Origin: Acanthopleura granulata
Lineage: Eukaryota; Mollusca; Polyplacophora; Chitonida; Chitonidae
Assembly (NCBI GenBank): GCA_016165875.1
Contig: JABBOT010000003.1
Span: 25,810,983 to 25,874,982, forward strand
DNA: 64,000 nucleotides
Direction: 5' to 3'
Part shown: piece by piece, positions 25,246 through 38,600 of the stretch
How the letters are laid out: each line of letters starts with the position of its first letter
Position numbering within the stretch: the stretch's first letter is position 1
Translations under genes and position numbers: made by a program
The notes under the pieces: generated by a model
The model's database searches: none
What the model saw: only the letters and a program-made list of their open reading frames with translations
What the model was told of the DNA's origin: nothing

Positions 25246-28200
25246 CTGACACACACATGTGCAGAAAATAACCAGCTCTCATTAATTCATCATAGAAATG
25301 GCTGCACTGTAACACATACAGCCTATACATGTGAGTCTTCATCTCCAATGGGAAGCAATATAACTGTATCTACAGGCAGCACAGTACAATTGTCTCATCA
25401 AAATTCAGTTCTCACAGGGCATCTTAATGCTGTAAGGGTTTATCTACATTTAGATGTGCTCTACTTTTGGGACAAGGTATGACATACAAGTGCGTGGACA
25501 GTTTATTGAAGCTAATATTGTAAGGAAGGTTGGCAACATATGTGCAAATCATATCCAGTATTTAAAGACGGACTAGACAGCTACATATTAAAGGAGAAAA
25601 TTGAACAGTTGGCTTTGCGACTTCTAGAAGAAGCAAAAGTATTCCGTTAGCCAATAGTCAAAGTCTTCAACATGGACATGTAAATGAAACCAATGACAAT
25701 GCTTTTCACAATTATATTTCAAACTGATGTCAAAACATGCACAGTTAAGAGATGATGTGCAACCCTTGCATGATTAATCTGATCCAAGAAGGCCAATCAT
25801 GTCCTACTTGAGAGCATACATGTAATTTGCTAGAGAAGCCAGCACTCAAACCTTATTCTGCCAGATCATGTTTAAGCATAAATGCTATAAATCATGCACC
25901 AGAGTTACCAGGCAGGTAATATTCATCCACATACAAGCATTCACATGTACACCTCACTATGGTTTTCATGCCTGGAAAAGTCCATCATTAATCTACCTTA
26001 CATGTACACACATGAACATTATGTACCTTGTACTTCGACAACACAAATGGCTGAACTGGCTAGATGAAACAAAAAATTACATGAGAAAAGCAGGAACAGT
26101 TGTACCAACAAAAATAGGCCACTTCTTTTCACAACAACACAGAAAAACATATACTGACAGTAAGCTTGAGGTTTTTGTTATGCAGTGATATACTAGGAAT
26201 TATTTATTTATTTCGATAATGGATGTCTTACACTTTAATCAAAACATTTCACTTTTTGTAATGATGGTGAAGTCTTGGGAGAGGAAGAGGGCAATTTACC
26301 AATACAGCTCACCTGGAATGAATTGAACACACCTATTAACATGAGGCTTTACCTAATCATTCAATCAATGAGGCGGCAGATTCTAATTCATGTGCATGGC
26401 CTTTTCAATCAATCATTTGTTTACCCTCTTAACCTTGTAACATATTTACTCTACAGGCTACTACACATAAAATACATAACATGTAAACATATATATACTT
26501 GCAAGTATGATGTATACCAAACTAGTCAAATGAAATGATCATCTCTCTGCTTAATACAAACAAGATGTGTAATACTGAACATCTGCAGACCATACTGTCA
26601 GGTTGTAAAACAGTTTTCACACAGCACTTTGGGTTAACAAGTAAATTAAAATCTACAGCTCAGTTACATATATGTACAGTATAGAAGAGCTGTCCTTTAT
26701 TTTTTTATCTAGCTAGCATATGCCATATGTAGTGGTATGTACAGTGCTTGTGAATAAGGATCCATACATACTGTACCTCCACTGTTAATGTAGGCGTAGA
26801 TCAAGAACGTCACACACCTGACTTTGTTGGAATATCTGAAACACCTGCTCTTGTATATGTGTATGTACTCTTGACATCACAGCAAACACATGTAAAAGTC
26901 CATGTCACTCAGTGGGGGTAATACTGTCATGCATGTACATGCAGCAGTAAACTTATGCACAAATATGTACTCATAATTCCTTTTCATCTATAGGACATGT
27001 TTACATATGTACACGTACACGTATACACAGACAGCCTGCCATCAGGACGCTCTCACAAAGAACCCAGGGTTTGAATAATAATACAACAGCCTACCCTGGC
27101 TGATAATATTAGGCGGAGCATGACTGAGGGGGCAGGTCAAATACACTACACCCAAATAAACTCACAGCACAAGCAACATACAAAATTACTCCTTTCACTT
27201 AATTCATGTTTGGATGCCGCATGTAGTTTTGTATTTATATCTTCATAATAAAATGCTTCACCAGGTTAACCATTTTTCAAAATGTGTATATTTCAAAGCT
27301 TCAGACAGAACAATTTAAAAGAGCCTCAAAGTATAAATGGAGAACAGCTTGAAGAGCATGTATACCTATAGGTTCTGTATACCTATGTACATCTATGTTG
27401 GTGTGCAAATGAATTCAAAACTGCATTTTATCACTATAATAATGGTACATGTACACAGTATGTACAAGGAAAACTTACATAAATCATCTTCGATCAAATT
27501 TATGAAAATTCAGACTGCCTGATAAACTTTCTAGCGAGCAGCTACGTACAGTACATTTTCAAGTATTTGTAGACAGGTAGAGACTACATAAGCAGCACTG
27601 CTGTATATAAAGGTTCTATATGAAAACTACATGTTCATATCAGCAGCCTGGTTAATATTTGACCAACCCATTCCCGTACACACAAACACAGCTATACTAA
27701 GAATACCCAACAGCAGCGACCAATGGACAGTGACAATAACAAGCCCACATGCCCCGTAATATGTGTACTTTTGAGGACAGCTATAAGTCTAATGCAATTA
27801 TTTGACAAAATCACAGCTCTATTAAGTGTAGACATGGTAGGGGTTTATGGTGGGCTCTTCTGTTAACCGAAGTGACTGCCATATAGGAAGCAAATAAGGC
27901 CACAGCACAAGAGAAGGCCTGATAAGATCAAAATGTCAGAACACATTGGTAACCCTGAATATCAAACGGTACAATACACCTCAATTTAACTTTCAGGATC
28001 AGCAAAGGGGTCAGTGTATACACTTGATAGCCTTTACGGACAAAGCCTACGTGACAAGTACAAGCACATTAATGAAAACCAAAAAATACACCAAAGCTCA
28101 GCAATCTTAACAAAGGCAGCACAGAAAAGCAAGACGAAAAGAGATTCGGTGTAATAAAAATGATACGGTTGGCCAATTTCCGTTTGTAAATGTCAGTGTG

Positions 28201-28969
28201 TAGACTAAAAGCGGGTGAAGAGCTGGGTAAATCCACTAACTGCCATTCTTCTCATTGACTCTGGTCACCAACTGATATCTCGCAAGGGTTTTGGCCAGTC
28301 TGGAGCCACTCAAAAAGGATTGCAAGACTTCAGGGTTCCACTGAGAATTCAACCGCTGTCATTAGCTCTTACCACCAGTTGAAAAGACAGCCTGAAAACT
28401 TTCTATGGCTAGCGTGTTCGTTAACATCGGGGAGTTTTAATGAAATACGATTGCTGATAAGGAAGAGCACTTAATGTCACGCCTGAGAACAATAACCATA
28501 GTAGCCAAGTCCAAAAAAATGGACCCATTCGATAATGTCTGCTGTAACTATAAAAAAACCTACAGCTTTACATGAATTGGGTATTTTCAGGAGACTTAAT
28601 CACCTTCTTTGCAGACCTCAAGTGTTTTTCACATTAGTGAAATCTACTCCAAACTCTGCTGAATTTCACACTGCTCAGCAGGACAAACTATATAGTAGAT
28701 TTAACTAGATTGGCTCTGTGACCAAACTGATTACACATAATCTGCCAGTTCCTCTAATCAGCTCGGGCAGCATACAGACAGAAATTATTATACATGCTAT
28801 GTTATCATGCAAAAACATGGATCATCTAAACATGTAATTACTAATGTCAGTGTGCACATGTACAGTTAACACACGTACGTGAACATCTGCATTACATGCA
28901 AACTTGTACATGAAAACATGACTAGTATGAACAAGCATGTAATATGTACGATGCTTAAGACTCAATAGT

Positions 28970-29130
28970 TTCCTCTCCCGGCTGTACATGGGGAGATTTG
29001 CCAGCAACCTGCGTATGGCAGTGGATTCCCCCTGGCAAAGCCCAGTTCCTCCCACCATAATGCTGGTTTCTGTCGTATAAGTGAAATATTCTTGAGTATG
29101 GTGGTAAAACACAAAACAAATAAATGAGTA
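28970..29130 (+). mobile_element. SINE family A, 5'-truncated
   Basis: It lacks the tRNA-like head. The central block begins cctctcccggctgtacatgg and continues through tcctcccaccataatgctgg to gtataagtgaaatattcttg and an aaataaatgagtaaataa tail. 5' truncation is usual for LINE-mobilised elements. Confidence 0.75.
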
Positions 29131-29174
29131 AATAATCCTTAATACCTGCTACCGTAATTCCTTAATCATTTCGA

Positions 29175-29365
29175 ACATGAAAGAACAACTTTCAATGCAA
29201 TTCGTGCACCTTTTTAATTTGAATTTGGAGGAAAAAAAACAATATTGGTTGGTATGGTCTATTTTAAGGCTTCACTACAAGTATAATTTAATCATTTATA
29301 GTCTATTTAAAATAATGCTTGAGAATATGCTTGTATAAACATTTTCCAAACATCTCAAATTACAG
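29175..29365 (+). repeat. Dispersed repeat family C, copy 3
   Basis: Contains aacatgaaagaacaactttc, ttcgtgcacctttttaattt, atattggttggtatggtct, aaggcttcactacaagtata, aaataatgcttgagaatatg and caaattacag in the same order as copies 1 and 2. It lies immediately 3' of a SINE A copy. Confidence 0.7.
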
Positions 29366-29424
29366 TATGACTCCTATCAGAAAGGGAAATTTTTTACAAA
29401 TTTAAAGGTTCTGTTGTTAAATGC

Positions 29425-29500
29425 CATACTTAAGAATTTTTTACTAATGAAATTTGCCATACTTAAGAATTTTTCACTTATAAAATGGCTGATGAACTTT
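29425..29500 (-). mobile_element. Two adjacent SINE A tail fragments, reverse orientation
   Basis: The phrase gccatacttaagaattttt occurs twice 38 bp apart (about 29431 and 29469), which is the reverse complement of the attcttgagtatggc core. The spacing suggests a short duplication of a tail remnant. Confidence 0.55.
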
Positions 29501-30149
29501 CCCAGGTTTGCTGTGTTTCCTAAGACAGCTTTCATGCCATATCGTTCAAGAGATTAGAGCACGGACACACGAATTGTTGGCCCAGTGTCAGTATGATGTG
29601 ATTGGGTGGGTGTCATGTCTTTGGCAGCATGCTGAGTGACTCGCCCTGCCACAAGAAGACACAGCAGATATTCATTCAAGGAATTGTCATTGTCATATGG
29701 CTGAAAAATTGTTAAGACATAGGATGTAAAACCCCAAGCATATACACATAAATAAATACAAATCGTTGGTAGGCCAGGACAAGCACGTCTTCAATGATTG
29801 CGTGACTCTATGTTCATACATACTACACAAACGCAATCCGCCATTTATTTCTATATTGTTAATACAAGGATAGATTAGAACCCAAGCCTTGTGTGCAAGC
29901 AGTTGAAAGTTGTGTGGCTTATTCATCACTAGACCCCATTCCACTAACATGAAATACATCTACATGTATGTTATAAACCAATGAGAATCTTTATGCAGGC
30001 CAACAGGGTTATATATAACACTGATCTACTCCTCAGGTGATGCACAACTATCCCAGACTAATTCTACCTGAAAGTGTCCTACTGCTTAGAAATATTTAGT
30101 TGATTGGTGTTTAATGCTGAAAGCAACAATTCAACAGCAGTCTCGTTTG

Positions 30150-30380
30150 TGAGAAGATGAGAAACACTGCACCAGTACCTGACAGAGTGAAACACTGCAC
30201 CTACAGTGCCTGACAAAGAGTGAAACAAAGCACCTGTACCTGAGAAAGAGTGAAACATTGCACCTGTACCTGACAGAGTGAAACACTGCACCTGTACTTG
30301 AGAAAGAGTGAAACACTGCACTTGCAGTGTCTGAGAAAGAGTGAAACACTGCACCTGCACCTGCAGTACCTGACAAACTG
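30150..30380. repeat. Minisatellite, unit about 30 bp, about 7 copies
   Basis: Imperfect units of the form tgagaaagagtgaaacactg followed by cacctgtacc start near 30152, 30180, 30211, 30241, 30271, 30299 and 30332. Unit length varies from 28 to 39 bp. Two minus-strand frames are open across the array because of the repeat and are not genes. Confidence 0.95.
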
Positions 30381-31155
30381 TCAGACTTCAAACTAGACAT
30401 GAGCCTGTGACCCTATATTCAGAGGCCACTGCTTTCTGTGAAAAAGCTCTTAAACAATCAAATGATGAACAACATGAGAGTAGGTCCTGGTCAATTGGTT
30501 AAGGTGCACGGCTTTCTATTGCAAGGCCATGGCTTTGGATGTCTTCATGGCAAAGAGCAGCTGAAGAAGAAAAAGTGTGTTTCTTGCATGAAGTTTGCAG
30601 AGGTCATAGACCATTGCCTTCTGCCAAAATTACAAGACATAGCCAGACACAGTTGAGGTCAGTGCTTTACTCCAAAACACTCTGAAATCTTCCACCCATA
30701 AAAAGCATTACTTGCCGCCATTATATATTTTCTGACTTTATTGATTAGCCACCAACAATTTGCCCCCAAAAGTGCACATTTTAATTTAAGTCAAAGTAAG
30801 CTAAAAACATGTCACTATTGGTGGAGTAACTTTCATTTTGCCAGTACAACTTTATCCTACCTTCCAAACAAACCACAAAACACCTCAACCAAACTATCAA
30901 AAATAAAGCAAAATAAATAACTTAGTCACGGATGAAAGTTCAGATCAAGTACCATGAATACAGTCAGCAAGAAAATTCTTGAATAGGGCATTATAAACCA
31001 GAACCAAACACATAAACACAATAAATTAAAAGCACGTAAAATACATGTAGTACTTCACTAGATATCACATTCGCACCTACGTACTCTGTATTGGTGCCTG
31101 GAATCCTGAGTATTTAACAATTTGCCACAGGATCAGTATGGATCAATCAGCAAAA

Positions 31156-31475
31156 TGTTCTCCGGTCTCTGTCAAATGGGTATAGTTTGAGAAGTTACAT
31201 GTAGATTCTAACATCCCAAGTGTTCCTGGTCTCTGCCAAATGTGTGTAGTTTGAGAAGTTACATGTAGATTCCAACATCCCAAATGTTCCTGGTCTCTGT
31301 CAAATGGGTATAGTTTGAGTAGTTACATGTAGATTCTAACATCCCAAGTGTTCCTGGTCTCTGCCAAATGTGTGTAGTTTGAGAAGTTACATGCAGGTTC
31401 TAATATCCCAAATGTTCCTGGTTTCTGTCAAATGGGTATAGTCTGGAAAGGTACGTGTAGATTTTAACATACCTT
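31156..31475. repeat. Minisatellite, 64-bp unit, 5 copies, two alternating variants
   Basis: Units at 31156-31220, 31221-31284, 31285-31348, 31349-31412 and 31413-31475 share tgttcctggtctctg...agtttgagaagttacatgta. Copies 1, 3 and 5 have gtcaaatgggtatag, while copies 2 and 4 have gccaaatgtgtgtag. The end also alternates (cccaag, cccaaa). Confidence 0.95.
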
Positions 31476-34400
31476 ATTAACATGCCCATAAAAAACGTGA
31501 CACTCTAATAAAAACAACCTTAACTTGTTCAAACACAGAATTAGTCTGTACATGTTCATGTACGAAAAAAGCCAATGCCACATTGAACAGAGCTTTGAAA
31601 GATGACGTAACTTGGATGTATAGGTCTATGTTAATAATGGTCTATTTGGTTACTTTGAGGGAGAGAAGAAAGGACTTCAATAAAATAGGCAAGCCTGCCC
31701 TGGGGGAAGCTTTGGGACACACTATCACTCTCAGCAAATTACCCACTGCTTGTGACCACTCCCAAATAAAAGACCTACAAATGTCAGGTTTGAGCACATG
31801 CCCTAATATACAATAGATTTCATAAAGTCATAGGCATGCATAGTAGTAGTTGTGGGTGTCCATGTACATACAACATGTACCTGTACAATGCTCTTGTACA
31901 AGTGAATGTGTAAACTCTATACTACATACATGTGGTCAATTGTTTATGCAAAGCTGGCCTCACTCTACTCTCCTTAGCAGTTTCCTGTTGTTTTCCATTC
32001 ACAATGTAGTCAATCATTCAAAGCTGACCAACATCTTTAGACCCAGAGTATAACTTACAAGGCCAAATGTACAGGATCACTATACAAATGTACATGTCCT
32101 GCATGTGATAGGACCTCAAACTGCCCTGTTATACATGGACATGTAGAACAATAATCTCAGCATTGGTCACTGTTATTAGAGGAAAGATGAATACACCCCA
32201 GGAATACATGTATACTGCTAACACAACAGTATATGAAGACATATTTATGCACATATTATGGGAATTAGTTATATACTAAACACTTTTTTACATACACAAT
32301 AGCAGCCAGGTTAGAGACTGTGAAAACTGGATTACCACTGCCCTTCCCCTTTGTATCCATACTTGCTCCTCATTCAACAAGATATAACACGTACACTCCT
32401 CAATACAGAGGCAAGTATGTCAACAATGGCTCCTTAGTGCTTGGTGCAGCTTTAAGGAATTCTATACAATTCAAAATTCAATTCTCCCAAACAAAAATTC
32501 TAAAATCCTACCATTCAGGTCTACATGTTATGGCTTAAGATGGAGGATTAGCACATTTCTGTTAAAGTTTGTTTAAATAATTTATTTACGTTTTATTCTT
32601 TTATTGTTGTAAATTAGCAGTAAAACCAACATATTTACCAATCAACTGAGCCAGTGAAGGCCATAACAATGACATAGCATCTGTACATGTACGTACATGC
32701 AGAAGGACCCCTTACAGTTCTAGGGTCACTTTCACCAAACATTTGCTCCCTTCTATGTGGAAATCCCTCTAAATTCTGGTACACATACATATATATGTAC
32801 GTGTAGTTTTCTTTTGAAAGATATACAGAAATACAGCAATAAGTATGTATTATAGATAAGCAATACTTTATACTTTACACTGTGGTTAACTATGACTGAT
32901 TTGCACCATGTTACTACTTGTACATACAGAAACTTCATATATAAAAATTTTGCTTTAAAGAAAAAGTGCAGCTACAGTTTCTTCAAAATCTGCAATGGGT
33001 ATTGAACTCTAGCCATACCATTACCCTCTTGTCTCCCCATCCCAAGTGTATGTACATATACATGTACAAGTTCACATTCAACTCACTAGATTGGCTCACA
33101 TGTGCATTATCACTCAATTTGGGCACAGGATAATAACCTTGCTGTCCAAGCCTAATGTTACCCTGGGGTCCATTTATCAGCTTGATAGTCATTTAACAGT
33201 ACTTGGACTTTCATAAGGTCATCCAGCCTGCAATGTTGAATCAACCCACTAAAAAGCTGGATAGTCTGTCCCATCTATAATCCTCACAGTATGAGAGCTT
33301 CCATATGTTTCCTGGTCTTCAGCACTATAGAACTGCTGAACACCCACTGACAGATGTTCAGTGTTTAAGCTATTGCCATTGACCTTTACCTTGGATCACG
33401 ATGATGATATCTGTCCTATACACAGTTAAGAGTTGGTTCTCATTCCATAGTCACCCAATAGGAGACACTTCAAGCATTCAAGCAGTTATACACTCCAGAT
33501 ACCAGAAGCATGATCACAGATAACCCTAGCCCCCCCACCTCCCTTCATGCAGTAAACAGACACACCCTTTACAGAATGTAAAAGCTCGTTCTATTTACTA
33601 CATCTTGAGAGTTGTAATAAACATGGATTTATATACATACATATATGTATCATTCTATTTCAACAGTCTAAAAGGTGTTGAAAAAATACATTTTATGTAT
33701 GTATATACACTTTCAGGTATACATACACAAACACACAACACGCCTAATACAAGTATTAATTTTTTTAACTTCACTTGCACATTTACATTACATGTACATA
33801 TTTAGGTCCCAATTTTTTTACTTGTAACAGAAAAATAACATATATACATGTACATGTAGACAGTGCACCCTTTAGCTATACATATCTACTAATGGAAGCA
33901 GAAAGTGAGTCGTGTAACACATACAATGCTGCTGACGCTGTTTCAAAGTCACAAAAAGTGAAATGGTGACGTTTTTTAATAACCTCAACAACGATGCGCA
34001 GGGACTCCTGCATATTATGCAGCATCAATAATAGATTTGCATCTTTGCAATTTCACTGTGTTTTCAGTCTTTTCATTTTTGGTGTCTCTCCATAAGTTTT
34101 CTATAGATCCACTAAGCATGGGATAATGTTACCATAAATCAATAAAGTGTCCTTATCAGACAAAGTAGCCATATTGTATGGAGGCTGTGGGTGTCTACTT
34201 AGGCATTGTAGGTGGACCGCAATCAATATAAACCACAGTCAAGCTGCTGCAAGGCTGTAAATCTGTCAACAGCCTGTCAATCTTGCCAAGTCGGATTCAG
34301 TCAACAACTCATGTTCGTCTCATGAACTCGTAAGGTCAACGCTATATTGACCTTGCCATCACCACAGAGCAAATCTCTTTCAAAGTTTTTCACCAGTATC

Positions 34401-35928
34401 TCGCAGCAGGAATCTGACACGTACATAAATCATCACAAAACACATGCATAAACACCCAAAATAAATCTGTCTGCCAAATATTGCCACTAGAAGTTCTTTC
34501 TGTTTCTTGTAATTTTTGGGAGTGTTCTTTGTAAGAGAATGGAGACCAACCAAAAGGTTGGCTTGTCAAGATAATCTTGAACCCTTGACCTTCAGCATTC
34601 TTGTAATGTCAAATTACATGTACATGCAGATGGGAACAGCCAAACTGTTTACTAGAGTAAAAGGTACAGGCAGTCAATCTTCATGCATATCACTTTATAG
34701 CACACTGTTATTACCTGTAGAAACTAATTCTAACAAGTTGTAGGCACATACATGTATTTTTGGAAATAGATGAGATTTAGTAGAATTCAATTTATGCCCA
34801 GGTTATGTCTCTAAGGCAAATTAATTGCAACTGTCAAGAACGAAATTAAAACTGGCAGAGATCCAATAACAAATGTTGACTGCTTGAGGTACTAACTTGA
34901 ATGTAGTGTAACATAGCAAAGACCAGACAGAAATACATCATACACAAAGCCCAAGATAAATACCGTTCACAAGCATGCATTAATTACAAGGTGCTGCAGC
35001 GCAGATGACCAAATGAAGTTTCATTTACCTTTCCTAATGACTCTTTGCTGAACAAGGCCTTTTGGGAGTCGACCGCCTTATGGATGGGGCCTCCAAAAGC
35101 ATAGAACTCTTACTGGGAGCATTCGTCCAATTTGCTAGAAAATCTTTAAGCGTGGAATTAGTACGGGTTAACGCTGTGTGGACGTCAGAGAATAAAGGAC
35201 ACTGCCCTGATGGGTCAGCCACCATCAACACGGCCAATTTCATTTCTAAGGTTGTCAGCACGGCAATTCTCTCTCATCATGGTCTTAAAATGTCAAAACT
35301 CCTCACAACTATCACATTAGAGGGTTCCTCTCTCCTGAAATTTTCCTAGGCCCCACAACTTTCCAGATTCATTAGAACATGGTTCACCCTTATATAATTT
35401 ATGATGGCGAATTGGGAACATGGTACGATTACATGTACTGTACAGCTTGAATAATGTGACGCTCACTGTTGCAAATTTAGGGCCAAACAAAAAAAAAAAA
35501 AAAACAAATAGGCACACAGCATACTGGTATAATTACTAATTCAATTAATAGATGGAACTGATATTAGACCAGCGTGAAGCAATTAGACAGCGACCGTGCA
35601 ATTACAAGAATTAAATTAGTGGGCCGGAATACGCTAGATTCAGGAGTTGAGATGAACAAAACAGCCAGAGCTAAATACATGTAGATATGTACACTATGTC
35701 CATGGACATGATGGACAAGTGCATCCAAACAGTTTACAGTAGGCTTTCTGAAGTAAACAAATGTACAGTTATATACATTCAACAGGTTAACCCTCCCTCA
35801 AATGAGGCATGTGGCATGCTGCTTATACGCTCAACTATCATAACTCAACTCACCACAGAAAATCATAGATTAAAGCTAATTCCTTGCCCACTCTTCAGTT
35901 ATTACAGCATACATGGACATCCTTTTCT

Positions 35929-35960
35929 ATAATAATAATAATAAAAATAATAATAATAAT
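35929..35960. repeat. (AAT)n microsatellite
   Basis: ataataataataataaaaat followed by more aat units; one interruption. Confidence 0.9.
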
Positions 35961-36094
35961 GTATTTATTTTCTGAGGGTAATACAACTCGGTCAATCTAT
36001 TACTGATCTTCCCTCAGGTTCTCCACAAACATACATTTATAAGCAGAAGCTATATGCAAGAGAAGCATGTGCCTCCAATCAGCCTAACTATAAA

Positions 36095-36260
36095 AGGCGG
36101 GTCACCTTCCTTGAAGTCAAAAGGACCTTTCAAGACCAGCTGTTCAAATCCAAGCCTTGTTGGTTAGGTTTGCCAGCTAACCTTGTAAAGTGTGCTGGCT
36201 AAATTCTCTGCTTGGTTCCCTTCATCCATAAACCTGAATACCACCTTGAAGCCTACATGT
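36095..36260 (+). mobile_element. SINE-like family B copy, plus orientation
   Basis: It contains a B-box-like ttcaaatccaagcc near 36147 and the family B segment cttcatccataaacctgaat, which matches the reverse complement of the 12.0 kb copy. The pol III-type box supports a tRNA-derived origin for the family. Confidence 0.5.
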
Positions 36261-38009
36261 ATATATTTTGTGTATGTATAATACTAAACACAAACCAAAT
36301 ACATGTACTATTAAATAATGTTCACAAATGGTAACGGTGTATACACTTGTGACAAGACAAAAGCTGAATGCCTAAAAATACAGAAGACACATGGTTGAGG
36401 AAACCGACCTTGAACATGTTGAAAAACTACTCTATCATCACATCAACTCTTGCTGTACATCTGCATTTTTCAACTGCTCATGTGCATCATTCCAGTGGTT
36501 ACAATTATACTACAGTTGTATTATTGAATCCATACATGTACATATTCATCTGCATGGTCACATGTGCATGTATTAGAATTGTACTGTAACCTAGTGCATT
36601 AGAATGTATTTGGTTAACCTGTGTTCAAACATTGACGTTAGTCTTCAGTACAGCCCATTGCCGGAACTGTCAATAAGCATTACACTGTCTGCTTTGAATT
36701 ATCAGAAACCATCAGTTGACAGAGGGTACATGTAAATGTCATCGATGAAGATCAACTGTTAATGAGATGAAATCAATAAACAAACAATAGATAGTGTATG
36801 TACACGTAGGTGGAATATACTGTATTATAATAAGGTTGCCAAGTGCATGTGCATAGGAGTACAATATGCCTGTTTTGCCTGGGAGTTTTAAGAAAACCTC
36901 TCTCACCCACTCCTTCATTATGGCCAGTATTACAGGGTATCACAATGGGTAGAAGACGAAGTAAATACACAATATGTTCCAACTGACAACCGCTTTCAAC
37001 AACCACAGGCAGCTGAGCTGCATGCTCCACCAAAAAGTATAAGGGGCAAGCATATATCACATGTGAGAAAGCTAATATAAGTTTCTTCATGAAAATTTCT
37101 TAATAACTGTTTCTCAAGGAGTCTAATCAATAAACAAGTTCTAGGAGAGCATATACAAGTATGTAAATGCAACTATACAACATTGTACATTTAGATTTGT
37201 GATTTGAAGCCATGTACTTGTATTTTCAAAGGCCTGCCGGATCTCATTTTGTCTCCTGTGAGGAGATATTATCATCACCTCATGACAGTGTAAATAAATC
37301 ATGATATTACACACATCGATCAGAACACAGATAACAAAAACTAAGCATTTTGTCATCTGTTATCAAGTTTTGCTCTTTACCATAAACTGCTCATGTGGTA
37401 CATAGATAATGGCACTTAAGTACAAAATGCTCAAATCCCAAGAAAATGGTCCTGCATCATAGCACATTGAATTTAAAGTCTGGTTCAAAATTGTTAGCAT
37501 TCAAAGCATTGCGAATTCATTGCAGTATGTGAACAAGCTACTGGTTGATACAACATTACACCAACAATTAGACCTGGGACAGAAGTAACTACAGCTAATG
37601 GAATGACTGGAGGGCACTGACAGACAATTAACTTTCAAAAATACTCTTCCTTGAAACGAACAAAGAAATGACCTTTCAATCATTAATTATCACACAAACT
37701 ATGTACCAGCACGCATGAACATTACACTTGTACATGAATGAAAACACTGTTGATGTCCAAATTACCTTAAAAACACATACACTGTACATGTATCAGGGAA
37801 TTCTCAGCACATTTCCATACAAAATTCACACCACTATTTTAGTAATGCTGTCAACTTAATTACTTTGGAACATGTAAGATGGCAGTATTCATCAAAGGTC
37901 ATAAAATATTGTTAACGTCTGTGATAAAGTAGTGCTAGATTGGTGAATTGAGTGATTGAGTGACTGATACTGGTATTCAACAGCTCAATGCTCAACAATT
38001 TTTCACCTA

Positions 38010-38105
38010 TCTGCGAGTGGTCACTTGTTTGTGGGTGGAGGAACTCTGAGGAGTGCCTGGAGGAGTACCCAGAGAAAACCACCAACCAAGCATTGAGTTA
38101 CCACC
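38010..38105 (-). mobile_element. Family B fragment
   Basis: Plus-strand text tttgtgggtggaggaactct, gaggagtgcctggaggagta and cccagagaaaaccaccaacc matches the family B core, with a short internal duplication of the gagtgcctgg region. Confidence 0.5.
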
Positions 38106-38369
38106 TATACAAAATAGCAGAAATCATTCATTTCTAGAATTGAAAGTTGAAAAAATTGAAAGAACACTACACCAAACAAAAAAATTCAAAAAAAAAAAGT
38201 GCAAAACAATGTCAGAATGCATTCAAACTAAAACACAGATGTTGAAAGATGGTCTTTTCCAGGATTGATTTTCCCATAAAATGGAGAAGGAAAGAACACC
38301 CTCATGCCGTGTTATATTGATTGATTAATTGGCATGGGTCAACTTTGTACTTTTCTTGGCTATAATGTG

Positions 38370-38600
38370 GGGGCCCGTCTCAGTGGATGGAGCAGTCCAT
38401 CCCGTCTCAGTGGATGGAGCAGTCCGTTGAATCTTATAAGCACACAAAAACATGATACCTCAATGGAACACCTTATCATGCATCCTGTAATCAAGCTAAC
38501 GGCTAATCTCAAGGTTAAATTCCATCTCTTGTGGCACAAGTGGGAGGTCATCATGGTCACAGGAAATCTGAAGACCATTTAAGTTCACTTAGCCAACACG
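38370..38600 (+). mobile_element. tRNA-headed SINE-like element with duplicated A box
   Basis: The sequence cccgtctcagtggatggagc resembles a tRNA 5' half with an A box. It is present twice in tandem (38374-38400 and 38401-38425). A B-box-like ggttaaattcc follows near 38512, so a pol III promoter layout is visible. The body differs from family A and I cannot name the family. Confidence 0.5.

Noticed and set aside
30079..30400. Two minus-strand ORFs with repeated CFTLS / VFHS motifs
   Set aside because: They are translations of the minisatellite in two frames; the repetition comes from the DNA and not from a repeat protein.
30480..30560. tRNA-like head (ggtcaattggttaaggtg) suggesting a tRNA gene or SINE
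   Set aside because: No B box or cloverleaf could be completed, and no tail was found. It is at most a decayed SINE head.
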